Below, piece after piece: positions 25,381 through 34,286 of a stretch of DNA of 64,000 nucleotides. Numbering within the stretch: position 1 is the stretch's first letter; each line of letters starts with the position of its first letter. A program made the translations under genes and the position numbers. The notes beneath the pieces were generated by a model that was given only the letters and a program-made list of their open reading frames with translations, searched no databases and had not been told where the DNA came from. Source of the stretch: Streptomyces sp. BV286 (GTDB lineage: Bacteria; Actinomycetota; Actinomycetes; Streptomycetales; Streptomycetaceae); the NCBI RefSeq assembly GCF_019090165.1, contig NZ_JAHRIB010000163.1, forward strand, positions 1 through 64,000. Direction: 5' to 3'.

Positions 25381-27002
25381 TGGGCTTCGCGCGTACGTGC
25401 TCGGTGGCCCTCGTGGGCGTGGACGGAGTCGTCGTCGAGGTCCAGGCGGATCTGGAGCCCGGGATCGCGGCGTTCACCCTGGTGGGGCTGCCCGACAAGA
25501 GCCTGACGGAGAGCAGGGACCGGGTCAGGGCGGCCGTGGTCAACTCCGGCGCCGAGTGGCCGCAGAAGAAGCTCACTGTCGGACTCAGCCCGGCCTCGGT
25601 GCCCAAGGGCGGGAGCGGCTTCGACCTCGCCATCGCCTGCGCCGCGCTGGGCGCCGCCGAGCGCATCGATCCTCGTGTGCTGACCGACATCGTGATGATC
25701 GGCGAACTGGGTCTGGACGGACGGGTCCGTCCCGTACGGGGTGTGCTGCCGGCGGTGCTGGCCGCGGCCGACGCGGGATACGAACAGGTGGTGGTGCCCG
25801 AGTGCGCTGCCGCCGAGGCGTCACTGGTGCCCGGAGTGTCCGTGCTCGGTGTCCGCAGCCTCCGGCAGCTGATCGCCGTCCTCACGGACGAACCCGTGCC
25901 CGAGGAGGACCCGGACGGGGAGCGCCGGCCCGACCCGCTCGCGGGCCTGCGCATGCCGGGCACGAGCGCGGCCACCGGCATGCACGGCATGGGCGCCACC
26001 CAGCACGACCACGGACACGACCTGGCCGATGTCGTCGGCCAGCTCTCGGCACGGACCGCGGTGGAGGTCGCCGCGGCCGGTGGACATCACCTGTTCCTGG
26101 AGGGGCCGCCGGGAGCGGGCAAGACGATGCTCGCCGAGCGGCTGCCCGCCATCCTGCCGCCGCTCAGCCGTGGCGAGTCCCTGGAGGTCACCGCCGTCCA
26201 CTCGGTCGCCGGCCTGCTGCCGCCCGGCAAACCCCTGGTGGACGTCGCTCCCTACTGCGCCCCGCACCACTCGGCGACCATGCAGGCACTGGTTGGCGGC
26301 GGCCAGGGGGTGGCACGGCCGGGGGCGGTCTCACTCGCCCACCGAGGAGTGCTCTTTTTGGACGAGACACCGGAATTCAGCAGTCATGCCCTCGACGCGC
26401 TGCGCCAGCCCCTCGAGTCGGGGCACGTGGTGATCGCGCGCAGTGCGGGTGTCGTGCGCTTTCCGGCCAGATTCCTGATGGTGCTCGCGGCCAATCCCTG
26501 CCCCTGCGGGCGGTTCTCGCAGCGCGACACCCTCTGCGAGTGCCCGCCCTCCGCGATCCGCCGCTATCAGGCCCGGCTCTCCGGACCGCTGCTCGACCGC
26601 GTGGACCTCAGGGTCGAGGTGGACCGTGTCACCCGTTCCCAGCTGACGGATCGGGGCGCACGGGGTGAATCCACCGAGACGGTCGCCGGCCGGGTCCGGG
26701 GGGCCAGGGAGCGGGCCGCCGTGCGTCTGGCAGACACCCCCTGGCGGACGAACAGCGAGGTGCCGGGCCGTGAGCTGCGCAGTCGGTGGTTCGCCTCCCC
26801 GGGCGCCATGGACGACGCGGAGCGCAGCCTGGAGCGCGGGGTGCTCACCGCCCGAGGGCTCGACCGTGTCCTGCGTGTCGCCTGGACCGTCGCGGATCTC
26901 GCGGGCCACGACCGGCCCGACGCCGGAGACGTGACCCTCGCGCTGCAACTGCGCACCGGGGTTCCCCGGGGTGTGCCGATGGCGATCGGGGCGTCCTCGT
27001 GA
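25380..27002 (+). CDS. comM: YifB/ComM family AAA+ Mg-chelatase-like helicase
   Basis: A 540-residue protein with an N-terminal Lon-protease-like fold (GLPDKSLTESRDRVRAAV), then a Mg-chelatase-type AAA+ domain: Walker A GPPGAGKTM (about residue 244), Walker B GVLFLDE, and the ANPCPCG zinc-like motif with later C-E-C-P. In naturally competent bacteria ComM is a hexameric helicase that extends branch migration of incoming DNA. ATG at 25380 overlaps the yraN stop; its own stop overlaps the dprA start (GTGA). In Streptomyces the role is inferred. Confidence 0.92.
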   Translation: MGFARTCSVALVGVDGVVVEVQADLEPGIAAFTLVGLPDKSLTESRDRVRAAVVNSGAEWPQKKLTVGLSPASVPKGGSGFDLAIACAALGAAERIDPRVLTDIVMIGELGLDGRVRPVRGVLPAVLAAADAGYEQVVVPECAAAEASLVPGVSVLGVRSLRQLIAVLTDEPVPEEDPDGERRPDPLAGLRMPGTSAATGMHGMGATQHDHGHDLADVVGQLSARTAVEVAAAGGHHLFLEGPPGAGKTMLAERLPAILPPLSRGESLEVTAVHSVAGLLPPGKPLVDVAPYCAPHHSATMQALVGGGQGVARPGAVSLAHRGVLFLDETPEFSSHALDALRQPLESGHVVIARSAGVVRFPARFLMVLAANPCPCGRFSQRDTLCECPPSAIRRYQARLSGPLLDRVDLRVEVDRVTRSQLTDRGARGESTETVAGRVRGARERAAVRLADTPWRTNSEVPGRELRSRWFASPGAMDDAERSLERGVLTARGLDRVLRVAWTVADLAGHDRPDAGDVTLALQLRTGVPRGVPMAIGASS

Positions 27003-28141
27003 GCGGGGGCGAGGAGCGGTTCCACCGGGCTTTCCTCACCCGTGTCGTCGAGCCGGGGGACGAGGTCTGCGGACGGTGGCTCCGCGAGGTCGGAGCGGGG
27101 GAGGTGGTCCGACGCCTCATGGGACTCGGTCAGCAGCTGCCGGGCGTGACGGACACGAGATGGGCCGGTCTGCGGGCGCGGGCCGAGCGGGCGGACCCCG
27201 AGCGGGACCTCGCCCTGGCGCGGGATGCCGGCACCCGGTTCGTGTGTCCCGGTGATCCCGAATGGCCCGCGCAGCTCGACGACCTCGGGGATGCGAAGCC
27301 CATCGGGCTGTGGGTGCGAGGGCGGCCCAGCCTGCGGATATGGGCTCTGCGTTCCGTCGCGGTCGTCGGCGCGCGGGCCTGCACCGAGTACGGCGCCCAC
27401 ATGGCGTCCACGCTCGGGGCCGGGCTAGCGGAGCGAGGGTGGGTCGTGGTGTCGGGGGGTGCCTACGGCGTCGACGGTGCGACGCACCGAGGCGCGCTCG
27501 GGGCGGGCGGGGCCACCGTCGCCGTGCTCGCCTGCGGGGTCGACCGGCCCTACCCACGCGGCCACACACAGTTGATCACAAGGATCGCCGAACAGGGTCT
27601 GGTCATCGGTGAGTTGCCGCCCGGGGAGCATCCGACACCGAGCAGGTTCATTTTGCGCAACCGCGTCATCGCGGCGTTGACCCGCGGCACGGTGGTCGTC
27701 GAGGCGGCGTACCGGAGCGGCGCTCTGGTGACCGCCCGTGCCGCACAGAGGTTGGGCCGATTCACGATGGGAGTACCGGGGCCCGCCACCAGCAGTCTCT
27801 CCGCCGGCGTGCACGAACTCCTGCGCGGGGACGCGGTGCTGGTCACCGACGCCGCGGAAGTCGCCGAGCTCGTCGGCGACATGGGCGAGCTGGCCCCGGC
27901 CCGCAGAGGACCGGTGCTGCCCCGCGACCTGCTGGATCCGGCGGCCGCCCGTGTGCTGGCCGCGTTGCCAGCCAGGGAGGAGAGGACGCGGCAGGAGGTC
28001 GCCAGAGGCGCCGGGACGACCGAGGACGAGGCGATCGCGAGGCTGTACGAACTCCGCTCACTTGGCTTCGTCGAACGACACGGCGACGGCTGGAAGTTGA
28101 CACGCCAGGCCACGATCTCTGTCGGCCCGAATCGGGGATGA
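26999..28141 (+). CDS. dprA: DNA processing protein DprA (Smf)
   Basis: A 380-residue protein with the Rossmann-like DNA-binding core: RSVAVVGARACTEYG, VVSGGAYGVDGATHRGAL, TVAVLACGVDRPYPRGH, and GTVVVEAAYRSGALVTA. The C-terminal winged-helix domain (RVLAALPAREERTRQEVARG) is present. DprA loads RecA on single-stranded DNA during transformation. The GTG at 26999 overlaps the comM stop by three bases. Last gene of the long co-directional run, followed by a 277-base gap to whiG. Confidence 0.95.
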   Translation: MSGGEERFHRAFLTRVVEPGDEVCGRWLREVGAGEVVRRLMGLGQQLPGVTDTRWAGLRARAERADPERDLALARDAGTRFVCPGDPEWPAQLDDLGDAKPIGLWVRGRPSLRIWALRSVAVVGARACTEYGAHMASTLGAGLAERGWVVVSGGAYGVDGATHRGALGAGGATVAVLACGVDRPYPRGHTQLITRIAEQGLVIGELPPGEHPTPSRFILRNRVIAALTRGTVVVEAAYRSGALVTARAAQRLGRFTMGVPGPATSSLSAGVHELLRGDAVLVTDAAEVAELVGDMGELAPARRGPVLPRDLLDPAAARVLAALPAREERTRQEVARGAGTTEDEAIARLYELRSLGFVERHGDGWKLTRQATISVGPNRG

Positions 28142-28418
28142 TGCTGACCGAGAGTGTTCGGCCGTCCGGGCGACGCCCCGAAGTCCTTGGAGTTTCCCGC
28201 AGTTGGCGCCTCGCGTTGATTACACAGGGCGACAGCAGTGCCCCTGGGAGGCGTCCAGCGGAACGTATCTGCGCACGGTGAGTCCCTCGATGTTCGCGCA
28301 CTGCGACTCCTCAGTCACGCTACGCTCACGAGGACTCCGCTCAGACAGGCAACTCGACATCAGACAGACAGCTCACGCAGGTACCCCCAGTTCACTGCAG
28401 AACGGCACAAGGCGACGA

Positions 28419-29255
28419 ATGCCCCAGCACACCTCCGGGTCCGACCGGGCGGCAGCTCCCCCCGCCGCCCGCGACGGCGTGCGGCCGCCCGCCCCCTCGA
28501 CGCTCGACGAGCTGTGGAGGTCGTACAAGACCACCGGCGACGAGCGGCTGCGCGAACAGCTGATCCTGCACTACTCGCCGCTGGTGAAGTACGTCGCGGG
28601 CCGGGTGAGTGTGGGGCTGCCGCCCAATGTGGAGCAGGCGGACTTCGTGTCGTCGGGTGTGTTCGGGCTGATCGATGCCATCGAGAAGTTCGACATCGAG
28701 CGGGAGATCAAGTTCGAGACGTACGCGATCACGCGGATCCGGGGCGCGATGATCGACGAGCTGCGGGCGCTCGACTGGATCCCCCGGTCCGTCCGGCAGA
28801 AGGCACGCAACGTCGAGCGGGCCTACGCGACGCTCGAGGCGAAGCTGCGGCGCACGCCGTCGGAGTGCGAGGTGGCCGCGGAGATGGGGATCGCGGTCGA
28901 CGAACTGCACACGGTGTTCAGCCAGTTGTCGCTGGCCAACGTCGTGGCCCTGGAGGAACTGCTGCATGTCGGCGGCGAGGGCGGCAACCGGCTGAGCCTG
29001 ATGGACACGCTCGAGGACACCGCGGCCGACAACCCCGTGGAGGTCGCCGAGGACCGTGAACTGCGGCGCTTTCTGGCGCGGGCCATCAACACGCTGCCCG
29101 AGCGGGAGAAGACCGTGGTCACCCTCTACTACTACGAAGGTCTCACGCTCGCCGAGATCGGCAACGTACTCGGGGTGACGGAGAGCCGCGTCAGCCAGAT
29201 CCACACCAAGTCCGTGCTGCAGCTTCGCGCGAAACTGGCGAGCTTCGGGCGCTGA
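28419..29255 (+). CDS. whiG: RNA polymerase sigma factor WhiG
   Basis: A 278-residue FliA-type sigma factor that commits aerial hyphae to sporulation, controlling whiH and whiI. Regions 2 (LILHYSPLVKYVAGRVSVGL, SSGVFGLIDAIEKFD, KFETYAITRIRGAMIDELRA), 3 (RTPSECEVAAEMGI) and 4 (LPEREKTVVTLYYYEGLTLA with the GVTESRVSQIH recognition helix) are intact. In S. coelicolor it is held in check by the anti-sigma RsiG with c-di-GMP. ATG 28419 follows AAGG; the open frame upstream to 28203 is non-conserved. Monocistronic by spacing. Confidence 0.96.
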   Translation: MPQHTSGSDRAAAPPAARDGVRPPAPSTLDELWRSYKTTGDERLREQLILHYSPLVKYVAGRVSVGLPPNVEQADFVSSGVFGLIDAIEKFDIEREIKFETYAITRIRGAMIDELRALDWIPRSVRQKARNVERAYATLEAKLRRTPSECEVAAEMGIAVDELHTVFSQLSLANVVALEELLHVGGEGGNRLSLMDTLEDTAADNPVEVAEDRELRRFLARAINTLPEREKTVVTLYYYEGLTLAEIGNVLGVTESRVSQIHTKSVLQLRAKLASFGR

Positions 29256-29468
29256 CTCGGCCCGATGATCCTGCTCCGGCGGACGGCACCCGGCGGTGCG
29301 GCCTCGACGGGGCTTCTTGCGCGCGGCCGGGAGTGGCCCGGCATGGCCCGTTCGGCGCCCCGGTTCGAGGTGTCTTGGCGGGATGTCCACTTCGGGCCCG
29401 GGGCCATGGACCAAGCCCTCACGGACGAGAGACTCCCGTCCTGGGCGGGGCGTCCGTAAAGTGGGAGC

Positions 29469-30050
29469 GTGCCAAGGATTCGAGCGGCCTCCGTGGCCGA
29501 GCACCGGTCGATGCAGCGAGCCGCTTTGCTGGACGCGGCACGGTCACTGCTGTCCGAGGGTGGGACGGAAGCGCTGACGTTCCCGGCGCTCGCCGAGCGG
29601 ACGGGGCTGGCGCGGTCCTCCGTGTACGAGTACTTCCGGTCCCGGGCGGCTGTCGTCGAAGAGCTCTGCCAGGTCGACTTCCCGCTCTGGGCCGCCGAGG
29701 TCGAGTCGGCGATGTCGCTGGCCGGGACGCCCGAGGGCAGAGTCGAGGCGTATGTCCGCCGGCAGCTTGCGCTGGTCAGGGACCGGCAGCACCGGGCCGT
29801 CGTGGCGATCTCCGCGAGTGAGCTCGACGCGGGCGCGCGCGAGAAGATCCGTGCCGCCCACGGGGGACTCGTCGCGATGATCGTGGAGGCGCTGCGGGAG
29901 ATGGGGCACGAGCAGCCCCGGACGGCCGCGATGCTCCTTCAGGGGATCGTGGACGCGGCGGTGCGCCGGATCGAGACCGGGGCGGCCGAGGATCCCGGAG
30001 CGATCACCGACGCCGCGGTGGCGATGGCTCTGCGAGGCGTCAGCGGCTGA
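29469..30050 (+). CDS. TetR family transcriptional regulator
   Basis: A 193-residue TetR regulator. The N-terminal helix-turn-helix is LTFPALAERTGLARSSVYEYF (about residues 37-57). The C-terminal all-helical ligand domain ends in a run of Ala/Val residues. GTG start. No divergent partner gene is present, so the target is unclear; the 213 bases upstream after whiG contain no operator that I can identify. Confidence 0.9.
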   Translation: MPRIRAASVAEHRSMQRAALLDAARSLLSEGGTEALTFPALAERTGLARSSVYEYFRSRAAVVEELCQVDFPLWAAEVESAMSLAGTPEGRVEAYVRRQLALVRDRQHRAVVAISASELDAGAREKIRAAHGGLVAMIVEALREMGHEQPRTAAMLLQGIVDAAVRRIETGAAEDPGAITDAAVAMALRGVSG

Positions 30051-30191
30051 GCCTGCCCGCTCGCGCGGCCGCCTCCCGAAGGCGGCGGCCCGACATCTCG
30101 CCCGCACCTGTGCGTACGACGGCGTGTGCTTCGGTGGCCGCTGTCCACAGCCCCGCCTCCGCCCTGGTCCTCCCAGACCGCTCCGCCCCTC

Positions 30192-30270
30192 GCCGAATCG
30201 GCCGGATTGCCGAATCAGCCGGATTGCCGGATCCGGAGATCTGTGGATCCGGCAGATCTGCGGATCCGGC
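30192..30270. repeat. Two pairs of 17-bp tandem repeats with nested palindromes
   Basis: First pair 30192-30208 and 30209-30225 (GCCGAATCGGCCGGATT, one change); second pair 30237-30253 and 30254-30270 (AGATCTGTGGATCCGGC, one change). GCCGGATCC at 30226-30234 pairs perfectly with GGATCCGGC at 30245-30253, and another copy of that arm follows at 30262-30270, so alternative hairpins are possible. Located between the convergent tetR and M23 genes. Confidence 0.85.
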
Positions 30271-30320
30271 AGGTTCGGTCGGGAGAGTGCAGGGCTCTTT
30301 GGAGGCGGAGTGGTCGCTCG

Positions 30321-30962
30321 TCACTGCCGGTACTCCAGTAGTCCGGTGACCGGCAGCAGGCGGGAGGGCCCCCGGTCGAGCAGCCACGGCGGCAGCAGGG
30401 ACAGCGGGTCCAGATAGGTGTCGGTCCGGCGCAGTCCCCAGTGCAGGCACGAGGTCGGACAGTGCGACCCCGCTGGTTCGAGCACGCCGACCACCTCGCC
30501 CGCGGCCACTTCGGCGCCCTTCTCCGCCGTCGCCCGCACCGGCTCGTACGTCGTGCGCAGGGGCGGGTCTCCCGTGCCGGTCAGCTCGACCGAGACGACG
30601 CCGCGGCCCGCGACCCGGCCCGCGAAGGAGACCCGGCCGGGAGCGGCGGCACGGACCGGGGAGCCGGGGGCCGCGGTGAGATCGACGCCGCGGTGGCCGC
30701 GACCGTAGGCGGTCGCCGGAGGTTCCCAGCCGCGCACCACCGACGGACGCGATCCCACCGGCCAGGCGCGGCCGACCGTCGGGACCGGTGGGCCCACATC
30801 GCCTGAGGCACCGCCCCGGCCGCCGCCCGGGTCGCCGTCGCGGGCGGCGGCCGCCGGTCCTCCGACGACGAGCGCGGCGGCCACCGACAACGTCGACAGC
30901 AGGGCCGCCGGCACGGCCCACAGTGCCACCCGCCACGTACGAAGAAATCGTTCTGCTCGCAT
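30321..30962 (-). CDS. M23 (LytM) family peptidase-like protein, secreted
   Basis: A 213-residue protein with an N-terminal signal or anchor (about residues 11-40, ending APAAAA-like GGPAAAA). The LytM domain has the zinc motif H90-x3-D94 (RGHRGVDL) and His174 in CLHWGL. In active members the second motif is HxH; here its first His is Cys172, so the zinc ligands are kept but the catalytic histidine is changed. It may be a regulator or weak endopeptidase of peptidoglycan. ATG 30962, divergent from rpsB across a 281-base region. Confidence 0.82.
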   Translation of the reverse strand: MRAERFLRTWRVALWAVPAALLSTLSVAAALVVGGPAAAARDGDPGGGRGGASGDVGPPVPTVGRAWPVGSRPSVVRGWEPPATAYGRGHRGVDLTAAPGSPVRAAAPGRVSFAGRVAGRGVVSVELTGTGDPPLRTTYEPVRATAEKGAEVAAGEVVGVLEPAGSHCPTSCLHWGLRRTDTYLDPLSLLPPWLLDRGPSRLLPVTGLLEYRQ

Positions 30963-31243
30963 ACGAGAACGGTCGCGTGTGCGGCGCGAAAAAGTGGATC
31001 ATGACCGGGATCTGTGGAGTACCCGTCGGTTGTGGACATCGGCGTCACCCGGCGCCTCGCGGGTCCCGTACACTTCTTGTGGCGATCCGGGTCACCGGGT
31101 CGACTTCGCACGCCCCGACATCAGGCCGTCAAACAGTCGATGTCAGCGCCCCTCGGTCCCTTGTGGCAAGGCGCAACGCGGGCGTCAGGCGCGACCGCCG
31201 TCCGGCGGACGCGGCACAACCGAGAACACCAAGGAGTACGGCC

Positions 31244-32197
31244 ATGGCCGTCGTCACGATGCGGGAGCTGCTGGAAAGCGGCGTCCACTTCGGTCACCAG
31301 ACCCGCCGTTGGAACCCGAAGATGAAGCGCTTCATCTTCACGGAGCGCAACGGCATCTACATCATCGACCTGCTCCAGTCGCTGTCGTACATCGACCGCG
31401 CCTACGAGTTCGTCAAGGAGACCGTCGCCCACGGCGGCACGGTCATGTTCGTCGGCACCAAGAAGCAGGCGCAGGAGGCCATCGCCGAGCAGGCCACCCG
31501 CGTCGGCATGCCCTACGTCAACCAGCGCTGGCTGGGCGGCATGCTCACCAACTTCTCGACCGTCTACAAGCGTCTGCAGCGCCTCAAGGAGCTCGAGCAG
31601 ATCGACTTCGAGGACGTCGCCGCGTCGGGTCTCACCAAGAAGGAGCTTCTCGTGCTCTCGCGCGAGAAGGCCAAGCTGGAGAAGACCCTCGGTGGTATCC
31701 GCGAGATGTCCAAGGTGCCCAGCGCCGTCTGGATCGTGGACACCAAGAAGGAGCACATCGCGGTCGGTGAGGCCCGGAAGCTCAACATTCCGGTCGTCGC
31801 CATCCTCGACACCAACTGCGACCCCGACGAGGTCGACTACAAGATCCCGGGCAACGACGACGCGATCCGCTCCGTCACCCTGCTCACCCGCGTGATCGCC
31901 GACGCCGTCGCCGAGGGCCTCATCTCCCGTTCCGGTGCCGGCAAGGCCGCCGAGGGTGACAAGGCCGCGGGCGAGCCGCTCGCCGCGTGGGAGCGCGACC
32001 TGCTCGAGGGTGGCGAGAAGAAGGCCGACGAGACCGCTGCCGAGGCGCCCGCCGCCGAGGCTCCGGCCGCTGAGGCCGAGGCTCCGGCTGCCGCCGAGGC
32101 TCCCGCCGAGACCGAGGCCCCCGCTGCTGAGGCTCCGGCTGCCGCCGAGGCCCCCGCCGCCGAGGCCGAGAAGCCGGCCGCGGCCGAGCAGGCCTGA
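31244..32197 (+). CDS. rpsB: 30S ribosomal protein S2
   Basis: A 317-residue S2. The core is clear: MRELLESGVHFGHQTRRWNP at the start, FVGTKKQAQEAI, NQRWLGGMLTN and IPVVAILDTNCDPD. The last 70 residues form an Ala/Glu/Pro-rich repetitive tail (EAPAAEAPAAEAEAPAA type), common in Streptomyces S2. ATG 31244 with AAGGAG (31231-31236). The 281-base leader has a TACACT hexamer (31068-31073) that may be a -10 box. Forms the usual rpsB-tsf pair. Confidence 0.97.
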   Translation: MAVVTMRELLESGVHFGHQTRRWNPKMKRFIFTERNGIYIIDLLQSLSYIDRAYEFVKETVAHGGTVMFVGTKKQAQEAIAEQATRVGMPYVNQRWLGGMLTNFSTVYKRLQRLKELEQIDFEDVAASGLTKKELLVLSREKAKLEKTLGGIREMSKVPSAVWIVDTKKEHIAVGEARKLNIPVVAILDTNCDPDEVDYKIPGNDDAIRSVTLLTRVIADAVAEGLISRSGAGKAAEGDKAAGEPLAAWERDLLEGGEKKADETAAEAPAAEAPAAEAEAPAAAEAPAETEAPAAEAPAAAEAPAAEAEKPAAAEQA

Positions 32198-32348
32198 CGA
32201 TCCAGCGTCACGGTTGAGTGACGGCGGGCGGCGCCGAGTGCGTCGCCCGCCGTTCACCCCCAGCCCGTAGATCTTCGGTGGACGCCCGCCCGATCAGCGG
32301 CGGACGCCGACCTCGAGACTTCGAACTCCGAGAAGAGATTCACAGATC

Positions 32349-33185
32349 ATGGCGAACTACACCGCCGCCGACGTCAAGAAGCTCCGTGAGCTCACCGGCG
32401 CCGGCATGATGGACTGCAAGAAGGCGCTGGACGAGGCCGACGGCAACGTCGACAAGGCCGTCGAGGCGCTGCGCATCAAGGGCCAGAAGGGCGTCGCCAA
32501 GCGCGAGGGCCGCTCCGCCGAGAACGGCGCCGTGGTCTCCATCATCGCTGACGACAACACCTCCGGTGTCCTGGTCGAGCTGAAGTGCGAGACGGACTTC
32601 GTCGCCAAGGGCGAGAAGTTCCAGGCCGTCGCCAACCAGATCGCCCAGCACGCCGCCGCGACCTCCCCGGCCGACATCCAGGCGCTGCTCGCCTCGGAGA
32701 TCGAGTCCGGCAAGACGGTCCAGGCGTTCGTCGACGAGGCCAACGCCAACCTGGGCGAGAAGATCGTCCTGGACCGCTTCGCGCAGTTCTCCGGCGCCTA
32801 CGTGGCCACGTACATGCACCGCACCATGCCCGACCTGCCCCCGCAGATCGGTGTCCTGGTCGAGCTGGACAAGGCCGACGCCGACCTCGCCAAGGGCATC
32901 GCGCAGCACATCGCCGCCTTCGCGCCGAAGTACCTCTCCCGTGAGGACGTTCCGGCCGAGGTCGTCGAGTCCGAGCGTCGCGTCGCCGAGGAGACCACCC
33001 GCGCCGAGGGCAAGCCCGAGGCCGCGCTCCCGAAGATCGTCGAGGGTCGCGTCAACGGCTTCTTCAAGGAGGCCACCCTTCTCGGTCAGCCGTACGCGCT
33101 CGACCAGAAGAAGTCCGTCCAGAAGGTCCTGGACGAGGCCGGTGTCACCCTGAAGCGCTTCGCGCGCATCAAGGTCGGCATCTGA
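32349..33185 (+). CDS. tsf: Translation elongation factor Ts
   Basis: A 278-residue EF-Ts, the guanine nucleotide exchange factor for EF-Tu. The N-terminal UBA-like module has VKKLRELTGAGMMDCKKAL, followed by the EF-Tu contact motif VELKCETDFVAKGEKF. Length equals the family norm. ATG 32349 with AGAAGAGA upstream. It lies 151 bases after rpsB; 207 bases separate it from pyrH. Confidence 0.97.
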   Translation: MANYTAADVKKLRELTGAGMMDCKKALDEADGNVDKAVEALRIKGQKGVAKREGRSAENGAVVSIIADDNTSGVLVELKCETDFVAKGEKFQAVANQIAQHAAATSPADIQALLASEIESGKTVQAFVDEANANLGEKIVLDRFAQFSGAYVATYMHRTMPDLPPQIGVLVELDKADADLAKGIAQHIAAFAPKYLSREDVPAEVVESERRVAEETTRAEGKPEAALPKIVEGRVNGFFKEATLLGQPYALDQKKSVQKVLDEAGVTLKRFARIKVGI

Positions 33186-33310
33186 GTCCGTACCGCGATC
33201 GACGCGCGATCCCGCTAGGGTCGACAGCAGTCGTCCGTGCTGGTCGCGTATCCCGTTACGCGCGGGCGTGACGGACGACAGCAGATCAGACGAGGAGGCC
33301 ATTGCCGAGC

Positions 33311-33376
33311 ATGGGATGCGAACAACACCCCACCGGCAGTGGCCTTCTTCGTATGTGCGACACGTGCGACACGTAG
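33311..33376 (+). CDS. Possible 21-residue leader peptide upstream of pyrH
   Basis: A short frame starting at ATG 33311 and ending in TAG at 33374-33376, 16 bases before the pyrH start and directly in front of its ribosome binding site. AGGAGG (33293-33298) lies upstream, 12 bases from the ATG; a TTG at 33302 in the same frame is closer. The last residues are CDT-CDT, encoded by a 9-bp tandem repeat (GTGCGACAC, 33355-33372). Coding status is unproven; it would fit a translation-coupled or attenuating leader. Confidence 0.3.
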   Translation: MGCEQHPTGSGLLRMCDTCDT

Positions 33377-33392
33377 AAGAGGCGAGATCTCC

Positions 33393-34166
33393 ATGACCAC
33401 CACCAAGGCCGCCGACAAGGACGAAAAGGGCGATACCGGCAAGGGTTCCGGCCGTTTCCTGCTGAAGCTTTCCGGTGAGGCGTTCGCCGGTGGCGGGGCA
33501 CTCGGCGTCGACCCCGACGTGGTGCACAAGATGGCCCGGGAGATCGCCGCGGTGGTCCGCGGCGGTGCCCAGATCGCCGTCGTCATCGGCGGCGGCAACT
33601 TCTTCCGCGGGGCCGAACTCCAGCAGCGCGGCATGGACCGGGCCCGCTCCGACTACATGGGCATGCTCGGCACCGTCATGAACTGCCTCGCCCTCCAGGA
33701 CTTCCTGGAGAAGGAGGGCATCGACTCACGCGTGCAGACCGCCATCACCATGGGGCAGGTCGCCGAGCCGTACATCCCGCTGCGCGCCGTGCGCCACCTG
33801 GAGAAGGGCCGTGTGGTCATCTTCGGCGCCGGCATGGGCATGCCGTACTTCTCCACCGACACCACCGCCGCCCAGCGCGCACTGGAGATCGACGCCGAGG
33901 CCCTGCTCATGGGCAAGAACGGTGTGGACGGGGTCTACGACTCCGACCCGAAGACCAACCCGGAAGCGGTCAAGTTCGACTCGCTCAGCTACGGCGAGGT
34001 CATCACCCGCGACCTGAAGGTCGCGGACATGACCGCGATCACCCTGTGCCGCGACAACAAGCTCCCGATCCTCGTCTTCGAGCTTCTGACAGAGGGCAAT
34101 ATCGCGCGGGCGGTCAAGGGTGAGAAGATCGGCACGCTTGTGGGTGACCAGGGCGGCCGGGCCTGA
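33393..34166 (+). CDS. pyrH: UMP kinase PyrH
   Basis: A 257-residue amino-acid-kinase-fold enzyme phosphorylating UMP to UDP. Motifs: FLLKLSGEAFAGGG, VVIGGGNFFRGAEL, the RARSDYMGMLGTVMN segment, FGAGMGMPYFSTDTTAAQRA and LLMGKNGVDGVYDSDP. A Lys/Asp-rich N-terminal extension of about 25 residues precedes the core. ATG 33393 chosen for GAAGAGGCGAG upstream; in-frame codons further upstream give a non-conserved stretch. Followed by frr after 120 bases, the common bacterial order. Confidence 0.96.
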   Translation: MTTTKAADKDEKGDTGKGSGRFLLKLSGEAFAGGGALGVDPDVVHKMAREIAAVVRGGAQIAVVIGGGNFFRGAELQQRGMDRARSDYMGMLGTVMNCLALQDFLEKEGIDSRVQTAITMGQVAEPYIPLRAVRHLEKGRVVIFGAGMGMPYFSTDTTAAQRALEIDAEALLMGKNGVDGVYDSDPKTNPEAVKFDSLSYGEVITRDLKVADMTAITLCRDNKLPILVFELLTEGNIARAVKGEKIGTLVGDQGGRA

Positions 34167-34286
34167 CCGGGGGATGGACAATGTCCTGCCGGTCGGGAAC
34201 CGTGCAGGAACAAGACGCGACGCAGCCGGCCGCCTACCCGTCAAGGAACCGCAGCCGGGCCTACTCAAGACACGCAGGAGCAAGTG

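Noticed and set aside
28392..29504. 370-codon minus-strand frame opposite whiG
   Set aside because: No recognisable domain and lies fully over whiG, which is certain.
31121..32257. 378-codon minus-strand frame opposite rpsB
   Set aside because: Gly/Leu/Ser repeats arise from the Ala/Glu-rich rpsB tail read backwards.
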